This document shows positions 16,243 through 25,144 of a DNA stretch of 64,000 nucleotides, in pieces (positions within the stretch are counted from its first letter, which is position 1; each line of letters begins with the position of its first letter). Source of the stretch: JAJFKB01 sp965230515 (lineage in GTDB: Bacteria > Pseudomonadota > Gammaproteobacteria > Pseudomonadales > IMCC2047); contig OZ246007.1 of NCBI GenBank assembly GCA_965230515.1, positions 3,472,001-3,536,000 of the forward strand. The letters run 5' to 3'. The notes below the pieces were generated by a model that saw nothing but the letters and a program-made list of their open reading frames with translations, did no database searches and was not told where the DNA came from. The translations under genes and the position numbers were made by a program.

Positions 16243-16710
16243 TTAAAGCGCCTTAACGGTTTCCAGTACTTCTTGTACGTGGCCTTTAACTTTTACTTTG
16301 CGCCATTCATGCCGAAGAACACCCTGTTCATCTATGATAAAGGTGCTGCGCTCTACACCCATGCGCTTTTTACCATACATATTTTTCTCTTTAATGACAT
16401 CAAACCGGTGGCATAGCTGCTCTTCGGGATCTGAAATCAATTCAAAGGGAAAGCACTGCTTGGTTTTAAAGTTTTCATGGGACTTCAAGCTGTCTCTGGA
16501 GATACCGAAAATCAGAGTGTTTTGCTCCGCGAACTGGTCATGTAAATCACGAAAATTCTGGCCCTCTGTGGTGCAGCCGGGGGTGCTGTCTTTGGGATAG
16601 AAATAGAGTACCAGTTTTTGGCCTTTTAAGTCGGCCAGGCTAAACGTTTTGCCACTGGTGGCTTCAACAGTAAAATTATCGATGGTATTGCCGACTGTTA
16701 CTTCTGTCAT
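16243..16710 (-). CDS. bcp: Peroxiredoxin, Bcp/PrxQ family
   Basis: A 155-residue thioredoxin-fold peroxidase that reduces hydroperoxides in the cytosol. The peroxidatic cysteine is C46 in YPKDSTPGCTTEG. The resolving cysteine usually five residues later is missing (Q51); other cysteines are C86 and C100, so it works as a 1-Cys or alternative 2-Cys type. ATG 16710 follows GGAAG by seven bases; the open frame extends much further upstream but only this start gives the family length. Divergent from dapA. Confidence 0.93.
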   Translation of the reverse strand: MTEVTVGNTIDNFTVEATSGKTFSLADLKGQKLVLYFYPKDSTPGCTTEGQNFRDLHDQFAEQNTLIFGISRDSLKSHENFKTKQCFPFELISDPEEQLCHRFDVIKEKNMYGKKRMGVERSTFIIDEQGVLRHEWRKVKVKGHVQEVLETVKAL

Positions 16711-16842
16711 CATGATACTTCCGGATTTGCTGATAGTTTTGTGCTTGTGGTCAAGCCGCAGTGAAATTATAACCGGCTTGTCTTGTGATTGTGAGCCCCC
16801 GACATTACTATAGCAATTTATTTTTCTCGGCGGAGTATGTGA

Positions 16843-17718
16843 ATGATATCCGGAAGTATTGTGGCGCTGGTAACCCCCATGGAGATAGATGGCGCCATCG
16901 ATTGGCCAGCTTTGGATAGACTGGTTGATTTTCATCTGGAAAAAGGGACCAATGCAATTGTCGCGATGGGAACAACAGGGGAATCGCCCACGTTGCCCGT
17001 TGACGAACATGTTGCTGTGATAGAGACCGTTGTTCAGAGAGTAGCCGGACGGATACCCGTTATCGCCGGCACAGGATCCAATTCGACTTCAGAAGCGGTT
17101 GAATGGTCTAAGCATGCCAAGGAAGTGGGGGCAGATGCTTGCCTTTTGGTAACCCCCTATTACAACAAGCCCACGCAGGAGGGCATGTATCGGCATTTTA
17201 AGATGCTTGCCGACAGCGTGGATATTCCGCAGATACTTTATAACGTGCCGGGTAGGACCAGCTGTGACCTGTTACCGGATACAGTGGAGCGATTGGCCGC
17301 ACACCCGAATATCGTGGGTATTAAAGAGGCCACGGGTGATCTGGCTCGAGGTAAAGAGGTGATTGAGCGTTGTGCCGATCAGTTAACAGTCTATTCCGGC
17401 GATGATGCGACGGCGATGGAACTGATGTTGATGGGTGCGAAAGGAGATATATCGGTAACTGCTAATGTCGTTCCAGATAAAATGGCGGCCATGTGCCAGG
17501 CGGCTATAAATGGTGACAGGGAAACCGCTGAGAGAATTAACCAGCAGTTGGACGCCCTGCATAGAGATTTGTTTGTCGAGGCAAACCCGATTCCTGTGAA
17601 ATGGGCGGTTGCTGAGTTAGGACTGATTAAACAGGGGATACGTCTACCCCTCACACCCCTAAGCGAGAAATATCGGGATCTGGTTCGTCGTGCAATGAAG
17701 CAGGCTGAGGTAATTTAG
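16843..17718 (+). CDS. dapA: 4-hydroxy-tetrahydrodipicolinate synthase
   Basis: Condenses pyruvate with aspartate semialdehyde in lysine and diaminopimelate synthesis. The 291-residue TIM barrel shows MGTTGESPTL (Thr-Thr pair), the catalytic Tyr in YNVPGRTSCD, and the Schiff-base Lys in VGIKEATGD. ATG 16843 follows GGAG at good spacing. bamC begins 11 bases later. gcvR, often found between bcp and dapA in Pseudomonas, is missing. Confidence 0.97.
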   Translation: MISGSIVALVTPMEIDGAIDWPALDRLVDFHLEKGTNAIVAMGTTGESPTLPVDEHVAVIETVVQRVAGRIPVIAGTGSNSTSEAVEWSKHAKEVGADACLLVTPYYNKPTQEGMYRHFKMLADSVDIPQILYNVPGRTSCDLLPDTVERLAAHPNIVGIKEATGDLARGKEVIERCADQLTVYSGDDATAMELMLMGAKGDISVTANVVPDKMAAMCQAAINGDRETAERINQQLDALHRDLFVEANPIPVKWAVAELGLIKQGIRLPLTPLSEKYRDLVRRAMKQAEVI

Positions 17719-17729
17719 AGACTAAAATA

Positions 17730-18821
17730 ATGAAAAAAATAGAGATTAAACCGAAGCAGCTTACCATTGCCATTGCCGCTGCAGGACTTGTTTTGAGTGC
17801 CACTGGTTGCGGCTGGTTAACGGGCGATGAGGGATATTTCAGGGATCGCAAACACGATTATCGGGACGCAAAGGTTGAAGAGCCTTTGCAACTGCCTGAG
17901 GGTGCTGATGATAGTGCGATAAGGGATTTGTATCCGGTGCCTGGCTGGGAAGGTAGACCACAGTTCGAAAATGAATTTTCGGTACCTATGCCTGAGGTGT
18001 TTGTTACCAAGAGCCAGGGTGAAATCAGAGCCTTTAGATCGGCCAACCGTTATTGGATTGTGGTCAACGCGCCCCCGGCAGAGTCCTGGGCACGCGTGCG
18101 ACGGTTTTGGCAGTTGAACAATATTCAATTGGAGAAAGAGTCCCCCTTTGACGGACTGATGGAAACTGTGTGGTTATCACGCGAGAAAGACGGTGTTGCG
18201 ACGTGGGATAAATTCCGTATTCGCGTTGAGCACGGTATGCATAAAAACTCTGCTGAAGTTTATATTATGCATTTAGGGTTTCCGAAGCAGGATGAATTGC
18301 CAAAGCCGGAACAGGTTGATTGGGATCAGGTTAAAGAGGGTGACGAACTGTCGGTGGCGATCATGCAGGAACTTGCCAGCTTTTTGATCGAAACAGAATA
18401 TGAGGGTGCTCCGGCTTCGTTGTTGGCGCAGAGTTTTTCCGGTGCGCCGAAATCTTCGCTGGCAACCGATGAGCAGGGCAACCGAGTGCTGATGCTTACG
18501 CTCGATTATGATCGGGCCTGGGAGGCTGTGGGCAAAGCCCTGGACGATTCAGAATTGGAAGTCACGGATAAAGATCGAAGCACCGGTGTTTATTATGTGA
18601 ACTACTTTCCCGATGCTCAAGAGGGCAAAAAGGGAGGTTTCTTCTCATTTATTCCCTTTGTCGGAGGTGGTTCTCCATCCAAGGGTAAAGCGCATCAGTA
18701 CCGGGTGACACTTAAATCCGAGGCGGAAAAAATAGTCGTGGCTGTCGCAGGTGAAGCGGAGCAGGAAGGTCGGGATCTTTCTGAAGCGGTGTTGGCAGGT
18801 ATAAGAGACAACCTCATCTAG
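17730..18821 (+). CDS. bamC: Outer membrane assembly lipoprotein BamC
   Basis: A 363-residue lipoprotein of the BAM complex that inserts beta-barrel proteins in the outer membrane. The signal peptide ends in the lipobox LSATGC (C27). Next comes the unstructured BamD-binding segment with GYFRDRKHDYRDA, then two helix-grip domains, the second containing DYDRAWEAVGKALDDSELEV. The dapA-bamC order is widely conserved. Confidence 0.94.
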   Translation: MKKIEIKPKQLTIAIAAAGLVLSATGCGWLTGDEGYFRDRKHDYRDAKVEEPLQLPEGADDSAIRDLYPVPGWEGRPQFENEFSVPMPEVFVTKSQGEIRAFRSANRYWIVVNAPPAESWARVRRFWQLNNIQLEKESPFDGLMETVWLSREKDGVATWDKFRIRVEHGMHKNSAEVYIMHLGFPKQDELPKPEQVDWDQVKEGDELSVAIMQELASFLIETEYEGAPASLLAQSFSGAPKSSLATDEQGNRVLMLTLDYDRAWEAVGKALDDSELEVTDKDRSTGVYYVNYFPDAQEGKKGGFFSFIPFVGGGSPSKGKAHQYRVTLKSEAEKIVVAVAGEAEQEGRDLSEAVLAGIRDNLI

Positions 18822-18866
18822 GACAAGTTGTTATTGCTGATATTGATTCTTGCTGTGAGCGACTAA

Positions 18867-19628
18867 GTGCGTTTTGCTTCGTTAGGTAGTGGTAGTCGCG
18901 GAAATGCGACGCTTATAGAAAGCGGACAAACCTGTGTGCTGCTCGATTGTGGATTTACGCTCAAAGAAACCGTTAGACGGCTGGCCCGAATAGGAAAGCA
19001 ACCGGATCAACTGGATGCTATTTTAGTAACCCATGAGCATAGTGACCATATCAGTGGTGTTGGCCCGCTGGCCAGAAAATATGGTATACCAGTGTTTATG
19101 ACCGCGGGTACCTGGCAGCAGGACAGAGTGGGTAAGATAGAACATCTTGAGCAGATTAGCAGCCACGATAGCTTTGTAATCAAAGGGTTACAGGTTCAGC
19201 CGATTCCCGTGCCTCATGATGCACGGGAACCATGCCAGTTTATCCTTGACGACGGCGCAGACAAATTGGGGATTTTGACTGATTTAGGAAGCATTACCCC
19301 TTTTGTCAGACAGAGCTACACGAATCTTGATGGTCTGTTGCTAGAGTGTAACCATGATTTGGAAATGTTGGCTCAGGGTCCATATCCCTATCGACTGCAA
19401 CAGCGTATCAGGGGGGATTACGGACACTTAAACAATCAGCAGGCAGCGCAACTGCTGACTGAAATTGAAATCGGCAAATTACAGCATCTGGTGATTTCAC
19501 ATATCAGTGAGCAAAATAATTCGCCTGAACATGCTGTAGATGCAGTGGCTGAAGCGATCGATGGTAAACCCGACTGGTTAACGATTGCCGACCAGGAGAA
19601 TGGTTTTGGTTGGCGAGAGTTTAGTTGA
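18867..19628 (+). CDS. MBL-fold metallo-hydrolase
   Basis: A 253-residue metallo-beta-lactamase-fold enzyme. The N-terminus MRFASLGSGSRGNATLIE and the metal motif THEHSDHISG are like the YycJ/WalJ and PhnP-type group, and a further ligand motif is GYGHLNNQQAAQLL-like (DYGHLNN). Members act on nucleic acids or phosphodiesters, but the substrate here is unknown. The start is GTG 18867. In Pseudomonas the same gene sits between bamC and purC; purC is absent here. Confidence 0.9.
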   Translation: MRFASLGSGSRGNATLIESGQTCVLLDCGFTLKETVRRLARIGKQPDQLDAILVTHEHSDHISGVGPLARKYGIPVFMTAGTWQQDRVGKIEHLEQISSHDSFVIKGLQVQPIPVPHDAREPCQFILDDGADKLGILTDLGSITPFVRQSYTNLDGLLLECNHDLEMLAQGPYPYRLQQRIRGDYGHLNNQQAAQLLTEIEIGKLQHLVISHISEQNNSPEHAVDAVAEAIDGKPDWLTIADQENGFGWREFS

Positions 19629-19890
19629 CGGAAAAAGTCGATCAAACTCCAAGCGAGTATTGCCGAATCAGGCCATTTCACTGATAGACAGTGATTGACC
19701 GATGAGAAAAAGGATGAGTGGTACTAGCCTCAAGTCAGGAAACGCAAGCCTTAAACCTTTGTCATAGAAAACCTTCAACCTACTTACCAATGGCCACTTG
19801 AGGACAGGTAGTCGTTAGTATTTCAACTTTAGAATTATTCATTGGCAGAACTGATCTACAATTAGCATATAGCCATTACCGGAATGTTCA

Positions 19891-21318
19891 TTGAGTAGCC
19901 ATCATTTTCTTATACTGGATCAGGGCGGTCATAGCAGTCGCGCGATTGTATTTAATGCTTGTGGTGAACTGCTGGTACAGACAGCCATCTCCGTTGGAAC
20001 ACAGAAACCCCAGCCGGGATGGGTAGAACAGGATCCTCAACAGGTCGTCGATTCGCTGGTGCATTCTGCACATCAAGTGCTTGAGGCGTTACCGCTTAAG
20101 CAGGCAAACAGCCTGCTCTCGGTCGGATTGGTGACACAAAGGTCCAGCCTGGTTTGCTGGGATAGCCAGACAGGAGAAGCATTGTATCCGGTCATTAGTT
20201 GGCAGGATCGACGTGCAGCCCAATGGCTTGGCGAGCAGAGGCTGGATGAAGATGAGATACATCATCGAACCGGGTTGCGTCTCAACCCACATTTTGGTGC
20301 CAGCAAAATACGCTGGTGTCTGGATAATGTTCCCGCAGTACAGCAAGCACTCAGCGAAAACCGACTGGTGTGCGGGCCGTTGGCCAGCTTTCTGATTGCC
20401 CGTTTAACGGGTAGCAATAAACCGATTGTAGATCCCGCAAATGCGTCTCGCACCTTGCTGTGGAATACCACCACCCAGTCCTGGGATCGTGATTTGCTTG
20501 AGCGCTTTGATATTCCTGTAGAGGTTTTGCCGCAGGTGGTGACGACAGAGTATCCGTTTGGTGAAATCCGTTTTTCCAGAGAAACACTACCATTGCGGCT
20601 GGTTAATGGTGATCAATCTGCGGCGCTGTTTGCGACCGGTGAACTGAGAAGGGATACCGCCTATGTCAATGCGGGTACCGGTGCTTTTATTGCAGCTCGA
20701 TGGGCACCCGGAACGGAACTCCCGGGTCAGTTGCTTTGGAGTCTGGTCCATCAGAATGAACATGCGCTGACTGTTGTGGAGGGAACCGTTAATGGTGCCG
20801 CGACCGCGTTGGATTGGGCTAAAGAGCAGGTGGGCCTCGCAGATTTAGATGAGTTGAATCAGTGGGCACAGCGAGAACAGAAACTGCCGCTGTTCATTAA
20901 TGGCATCGCAGGCCTGGGCTCACCCTATTGGTGTGAACTTGAGTCGGAGTTTATTGGGCAAGGTACGGCACAACAAAAAATGGTGGCCACACTGGAGAGC
21001 ATTGTTTTTTTATTGCAGGTTAATCTGGAGTTGATGCAGGGACATGGCTTCGTGTTCAGGCAAATCATGCTAACCGGGGGCTTGTCCCGAATCGACAGTT
21101 TTTGTCAGAAGTTGTCTGATCTGAGTGGTTTGAGCGTGGTTCGTCCAGAATTAGTGGAGGCCAGCGCGCAGGGCGCGGCTTATTGGCTGGCAGGGTGCCC
21201 CGAGAATTGGCAATGTTCGTTGGCAGATACCTTTACGCCTGATGGTGGTCCGTTGGTGATAAAGACTCGTTATCAACGCTGGTCTAAGGCGCTGAACGTT
21301 CGTCTGTCTCAAGGCTGA
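19891..21318 (+). CDS. FGGY carbohydrate kinase, divergent glycerol-kinase type
   Basis: A 475-residue FGGY-family kinase close to GlpK: NASRTLLWNTTTQSWD, VNGDQSAALF (D241, Q242) and WQDRR (W104) are typical. Compared with E. coli GlpK several positions differ: DQGTTSSRA reads DQGGHSSRA, the R83-E84 pair reads R-S (QRSSLVCW), and Y135 reads His (NPHFGAS). Glutamate 84 and Tyr 135 contact glycerol in E. coli, so the substrate may be another polyol. It begins with TTG 19891, and its end overlaps the convergent glpD-like gene by 35 bases. The neighbours still suggest glycerol or glycerol-phosphate metabolism. Confidence 0.85.
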   Translation: MSSHHFLILDQGGHSSRAIVFNACGELLVQTAISVGTQKPQPGWVEQDPQQVVDSLVHSAHQVLEALPLKQANSLLSVGLVTQRSSLVCWDSQTGEALYPVISWQDRRAAQWLGEQRLDEDEIHHRTGLRLNPHFGASKIRWCLDNVPAVQQALSENRLVCGPLASFLIARLTGSNKPIVDPANASRTLLWNTTTQSWDRDLLERFDIPVEVLPQVVTTEYPFGEIRFSRETLPLRLVNGDQSAALFATGELRRDTAYVNAGTGAFIAARWAPGTELPGQLLWSLVHQNEHALTVVEGTVNGAATALDWAKEQVGLADLDELNQWAQREQKLPLFINGIAGLGSPYWCELESEFIGQGTAQQKMVATLESIVFLLQVNLELMQGHGFVFRQIMLTGGLSRIDSFCQKLSDLSGLSVVRPELVEASAQGAAYWLAGCPENWQCSLADTFTPDGGPLVIKTRYQRWSKALNVRLSQG

Positions 21319-22459
21319 GATAAAGTTTTCGTGTATGTGCAACTCGAGTTCGCTTGCCAAGCATTTTATGTAACTGCCGGACTACTTTTTCCGCTGTTGA
21401 ACGATAACTGGTTAATTTGCCGCCATAGAGGCTAATCACCCGATTATCAACGCTTAAACGGGTTTCCCGGGAGCGATTGAAGAAACGGCTCGCTGTGCGG
21501 GGTAAAACGCGCAAGCCGGCAAAACGTTCAATAACTTCCGGATCGATTTCCGGGAAGTAGTTATGAACAGTTTCCAGCAGGTAATTTTCCTCCTCGGCGA
21601 GCGGCTTAACATTATCAGGCTCTCCTTCAAATAGAGTCTCAGTCGTGCCGACCAGTGTGTTGCCATACCAGGGTAGGGCAAAAATAGCGCGTTGGCCCCT
21701 TGGTGATTCCAGGTAATAGCAGTGAGGTGCCAGCGAGCCGCGCACTAGTATATGGGTGCCCTGAACCAGGTCAATTTCATGCACTTTGGGTATGGGGGAA
21801 ATCTGTCGAGCAACATGATTTACCCATGGCCCACCGGCATTGACCAGACAGCGGCATTCAGATTCGTTTTCCTGATTATTATGATAGTAATGCACGCGGT
21901 AGCCGGCAACCGATTGTTCGGCATTGATGAAAGTGGCAGGACAAAGGGTATCTGCGCCCAATGATCGGGCTGATTGAATCACCGCACGTGTTAGTAGTTG
22001 GTCATCCGTTTGCGCATCCTGATAGCGAAAAACGGTTTTTAGCTGTTTTGTGTTGAGAGGGGGCAGGGAATCAAACTGTGCACGAGGGAGCCAGTTAAAG
22101 CGGCATCCCTGCCGGCCTCCGGCGAGCAGAGTGTAGAGCATCAGACCCATACCGATTTGCCAGCTAGCGTACCTGGATTTCTGATAAACGGGAATATAGA
22201 AGTCGGACCGACTGACCAGTTCCGGTGCATTGCGAATCAAAAGCTCTCGCTCTCGCAGGCATTCCCAGACCAGTTGAAACTGGCCGCTTTGCAGATACCG
22301 TAAGCCCCCATGGACAAGCTTACTTGACTTGCTGGAAGTGCCTGACGCCCAGTCATGGCGTTCAAGAATCAGTACTTTATATCCCGCTGCAGCCGCTGCC
22401 TGAGCAACTCCCGCGCCGTGTATGCCGCCACCTACAACGACGACGTCAAAGGAACGCAC
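21284..22459 (-). CDS. glpD: FAD-dependent glycerol-3-phosphate dehydrogenase-like protein
   Basis: A DAO-fold flavoprotein with FAD motif DVVVVGGGIHGAGVA, then SGTSSKSSKLVHGGLRYL, typical of aerobic GlpD that oxidises glycerol 3-phosphate to DHAP. At about 391 residues it lacks most of the C-terminal domain of E. coli GlpD (501). GTG 22459 is chosen: AGGA lies eight bases upstream and the FAD fold starts right away. That start lies inside the end of the GDPD gene (14-base overlap), so translation is probably coupled. TTG codons up to 22522 are alternatives. Confidence 0.87.
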   Translation of the reverse strand: MRSFDVVVVGGGIHGAGVAQAAAAAGYKVLILERHDWASGTSSKSSKLVHGGLRYLQSGQFQLVWECLRERELLIRNAPELVSRSDFYIPVYQKSRYASWQIGMGLMLYTLLAGGRQGCRFNWLPRAQFDSLPPLNTKQLKTVFRYQDAQTDDQLLTRAVIQSARSLGADTLCPATFINAEQSVAGYRVHYYHNNQENESECRCLVNAGGPWVNHVARQISPIPKVHEIDLVQGTHILVRGSLAPHCYYLESPRGQRAIFALPWYGNTLVGTTETLFEGEPDNVKPLAEEENYLLETVHNYFPEIDPEVIERFAGLRVLPRTASRFFNRSRETRLSVDNRVISLYGGKLTSYRSTAEKVVRQLHKMLGKRTRVAHTRKLYLSLETDERSAP

Positions 22460-23207
22460 CGACTGATTCCTGAAAAGTTTTATCGAGAGCGTTTTGCATC
22501 TCTGCAAAAGCAAAAGTTTCAATCAGATCTACACCGCGCTTATTAAGTTCGATCGCGATCTTCGGATTGTCAATTTCATAGACCACCAATTGAGAGCCGG
22601 CGATCGCTAGGTTAGCGGAGGATGGCAGGCGTGTTTGATTGCAGAATATGTATTGAGGTTTTAACTGCTTTATATAATCACTTTCGAGTACTTTCCAGCG
22701 TTCTATGACTAATCCGATACTCGGCCAGGCAGCATCATTGGCGTAGGCGATAAAATCCTGTGAAAAACTAATCAGCGTGCACTGGTTTAAAACAGGCATT
22801 AATGCCTCGGTAACGCGTTGATAGACCTTCGCGATGCCATGGGCATCGATGGTGCAGCGTTTGATCTCTATAAACGCATGAACCTGTGGGTGAGCCGCGA
22901 GCAGTGTAACCAGATCAGCCAGAGGAGTAATACGTTGGGATATAAACCGGTCGCCAAACCTGTTCGGCTCGTGGGCCGGTATGTTGATCAGTTCGGCAAA
23001 TGGTCGTTCATGAATGGCACCTTTTTCACCGCTGATTTTTTTCATATTGCGATCGTGATACAGCACCGGTACAAGGTCAGCGCTTAACTGAATATCGGTT
23101 TCTACATAACGGGCACCCGCCTGTATCGCCTCGGCCAGGCTTAACAACGTATTTTCCGGATACCGCTTTTGGTAGCCGCGATGGGCTACGAGACTAATAG
23201 GGTTCAT
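22446..23207 (-). CDS. ugpQ: Glycerophosphodiester phosphodiesterase
   Basis: A 253-residue TIM-barrel enzyme that hydrolyses glycerophosphodiesters to glycerol 3-phosphate and an alcohol. The motifs are AHRGYQKRYPENTL near the N-terminus, the metal-binding E-T-D in YVETDIQL, and the catalytic His in VLYHDRNM. There is no signal peptide, so it is cytosolic like UgpQ. The GlpD-like gene starts within its last codons; together they could turn phospholipid head-group diesters into DHAP. Confidence 0.92.
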   Translation of the reverse strand: MNPISLVAHRGYQKRYPENTLLSLAEAIQAGARYVETDIQLSADLVPVLYHDRNMKKISGEKGAIHERPFAELINIPAHEPNRFGDRFISQRITPLADLVTLLAAHPQVHAFIEIKRCTIDAHGIAKVYQRVTEALMPVLNQCTLISFSQDFIAYANDAAWPSIGLVIERWKVLESDYIKQLKPQYIFCNQTRLPSSANLAIAGSQLVVYEIDNPKIAIELNKRGVDLIETFAFAEMQNALDKTFQESVGAFL

Positions 23208-23344
23208 AGACTGTTCCTGTAGCCTACAGTATGGTGCATAATTAGGAGCTTTTCCAAATTCTCTGGTCGCGGGCCGGCAATTTGCTTTTTGTATAGAGCT
23301 GGTTGGTCCCGCGGTGATTAATCAATTGAGTAAGTACAAACAAA

Positions 23345-24232
23345 ATGATGCCCGAATACATTGAGCCGTTATTTCGCCCGCCGAGCGAGGCAAGATCACT
23401 GATTCTTCAGGTCACCAATGGCTGTTCCTGGAATAACTGTACTTTCTGTGAAATGTACACCGCGCCGCAAAAACGCTTTCGACCAAAACCACAGGCTCAA
23501 ATTGAGCAGGAACTGCAGTCTATAGCCCGGTCCGGGCAGTCAGTGCGCCGTATTTTTTTGGCAGATGGTGATGCCATGACCCTGTCATTCAGGCGGCTGC
23601 AGGCGATTCTCGAAGCTATAAAAAACTACCTCCCTGACGTGCAGCGCATCTCGTCCTACTGTTTGCCGCGTAATGTGAAAAACAAAACGGTCGAGGAGCT
23701 ACAGGAGTTGAGAAAGCTCGGGCTCAGTCTGATGTACGTGGGTTGTGAAACCGGTGATGATTTGATGCTGGAAAAGATCAGCAAAGGCGAGACCTACCAA
23801 TCTTCCCTGGATGCCTTGCTAAAAACGCAACAGGCGGGCATGAAAAGATCGGTAATGATCCTGAACGGACTTGGAGGTAAAAAATACAGTGAGCAGCACG
23901 CCATTAATTCCGCAAGCCTGATGAGCGCTGCCCAGCCGGAATACCTATCGACATTGGTGGTGTCGTTTCACAATGGCATGGAGCGTTATCAGGCCGGCTT
24001 TGCCGGAGAGTTTGAGCCGCTCGACCAATTGGGATTGGCGAGAGAGATGGAGATGCTGCTGGTTAATCTGGAGCTGGAAAAAACAATTTTTCGCAGTGAT
24101 CATGCCTCCAATTACCTGGTGCTTAAGGGAACTTTGAATCAGGATAAGGAGCGTTTGCTGAAAATGGTTCGTTTGGCGCTTGAACAACCGGGTGCAGTGC
24201 CGTTACGTCAGGAGTGGCAGCGCAGGTTGTAG
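23345..24232 (+). CDS. Radical SAM protein
   Basis: A 295-residue radical SAM enzyme. The cluster-binding cysteines lie in CSWNNCTFC (residues about 27-35), giving CxxxxCxxC rather than the classical CxxxCxxC. ILADGDAM-like (IFLADGDAMTL) and YVGCETGDDLMLEKISKG are typical of the Elp3/B12-type core. No accessory domain or partner substrate is adjacent, so the reaction is unknown. The 295-residue form, with the family N-terminus EPLFRPPSEARSLILQVTNG, is familiar from other proteobacteria as uncharacterised. Confidence 0.88.
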   Translation: MMPEYIEPLFRPPSEARSLILQVTNGCSWNNCTFCEMYTAPQKRFRPKPQAQIEQELQSIARSGQSVRRIFLADGDAMTLSFRRLQAILEAIKNYLPDVQRISSYCLPRNVKNKTVEELQELRKLGLSLMYVGCETGDDLMLEKISKGETYQSSLDALLKTQQAGMKRSVMILNGLGGKKYSEQHAINSASLMSAAQPEYLSTLVVSFHNGMERYQAGFAGEFEPLDQLGLAREMEMLLVNLELEKTIFRSDHASNYLVLKGTLNQDKERLLKMVRLALEQPGAVPLRQEWQRRL

Positions 24233-24278
24233 TAAATTCAGAATAATGAAATCGCAATCAAGGCAGGTTTTGAGGTGG

Positions 24279-24563
24279 ATGAACCATATTATGCGTAATG
24301 TACTGTTAGCATTGATTTTTATTGCGCCGTTTAGTTGGGGGGCAGTTTACAAGTGGCAGGATGCCGATGGTATCACCCACTATTCGAACCAGCCATACGA
24401 AGGGGCGAGTGAGCTATCCTTGTTACCAAGTGAAGCCTTTAGTATTCCGTCAGTCTCGAAAAAAAGTGCTGGCATGCAATCCCAACAACAGCGCGCCGAG
24501 AGAAAAAAACTAAAGCGGCTGAGGGAGTCGGGCAAAAGAAAGCGAAAGGACAAAAAAGACTAG
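24279..24563 (+). CDS. DUF4124-domain secreted protein
   Basis: A small exported protein of about 94 residues. After a signal peptide (NVLLALIFIAPFSWG) comes the DUF4124 core AVYKWQDADGITHYSNQP, then a strongly basic tail (KKLKRLRESGKRKRKDKKD). DUF4124 proteins are common in gammaproteobacteria and their function is unknown. The start is uncertain among ATG 24246, 24279 and 24291; GAGG just before 24279 and the signal peptide favour 24279 or 24291. Confidence 0.78.
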   Translation: MNHIMRNVLLALIFIAPFSWGAVYKWQDADGITHYSNQPYEGASELSLLPSEAFSIPSVSKKSAGMQSQQQRAERKKLKRLRESGKRKRKDKKD

Positions 24564-24755
24564 CCCGAAATGGCCTTTGAAACATGGAATCAAAGATGAC
24601 GGGCGCTCTCTTAAACCCACAGAAAATAGCCGGCTCTCCTTTGTATAGATTCTGAACAGGTATCACAGCAATAATGGGTGATCCCAACGACAGGGTGCGT
24701 AATGCACAGCATCCGCGATCATTAATGGGAAAATCGATGCCCATAAAGGCTTGAA

Positions 24756-25040
24756 TCAGGGGCCCACAATTCCGTCAGTCGCCAGTTTCTTTTTCTTTTT
24801 AAACGTTCGTGGGTTATTACCCTGATCAGGGGCTGGCTTGCGCGAACGTGAATCCTTTGCGCTGGTTGTTTCCGCTGAGCCGGATGCGGTTTTCTGTTTA
24901 ATAATAATGGTCTGGGTTGTTTCCGATCTTGATCGGGACAGCATCTCATTTTGTCCTGCGTTCGCATCAGCGAAGGTGTTTGCTGAAAGCTGGACAAAAA
25001 TGAGCGGCAAGAGAGCAACAGGCTTGAGTAATATGGTCAT
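24756..25040 (-). CDS. Small secreted lysine-rich hypothetical protein
   Basis: A 94-residue ORF with a good signal peptide (ILLKPVALLPLIFVQLSANTFA, cleavage near TFA-DA) and a low-complexity Ser/Thr/Lys-rich mature part ending KKKKKLATDGIVGP. AAGGGG lies eight bases before ATG 25040, which supports real translation. I do not recognise the family. It converges with the DUF4124 gene, another small secreted basic protein. Confidence 0.55.
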   Translation of the reverse strand: MTILLKPVALLPLIFVQLSANTFADANAGQNEMLSRSRSETTQTIIIKQKTASGSAETTSAKDSRSRKPAPDQGNNPRTFKKKKKLATDGIVGP

Positions 25041-25144
25041 CACTATGCCCCTTCTGGGTATTATTAAAAAGGTACTGCCGGTTACAGGATTGATGTCAAT
25101 TATAATAAAATTTGAAGCAAATCGCTTGATAAGGTGATTTCCGG

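Noticed and set aside
16711..17010. N-terminal extension of bcp to 255 residues
   Set aside because: The extra 100 residues are antisense to dapA, lack family similarity, and the ATG at 16710 has a good ribosome site.
19629..19890. Gap between the MBL gene and the FGGY kinase as a site of a small RNA or gene remnant
   Set aside because: Only one short hairpin (CACTG-ATAGA-CAGTG near 19679-19693); no coding remnant of purC or other gene could be read.
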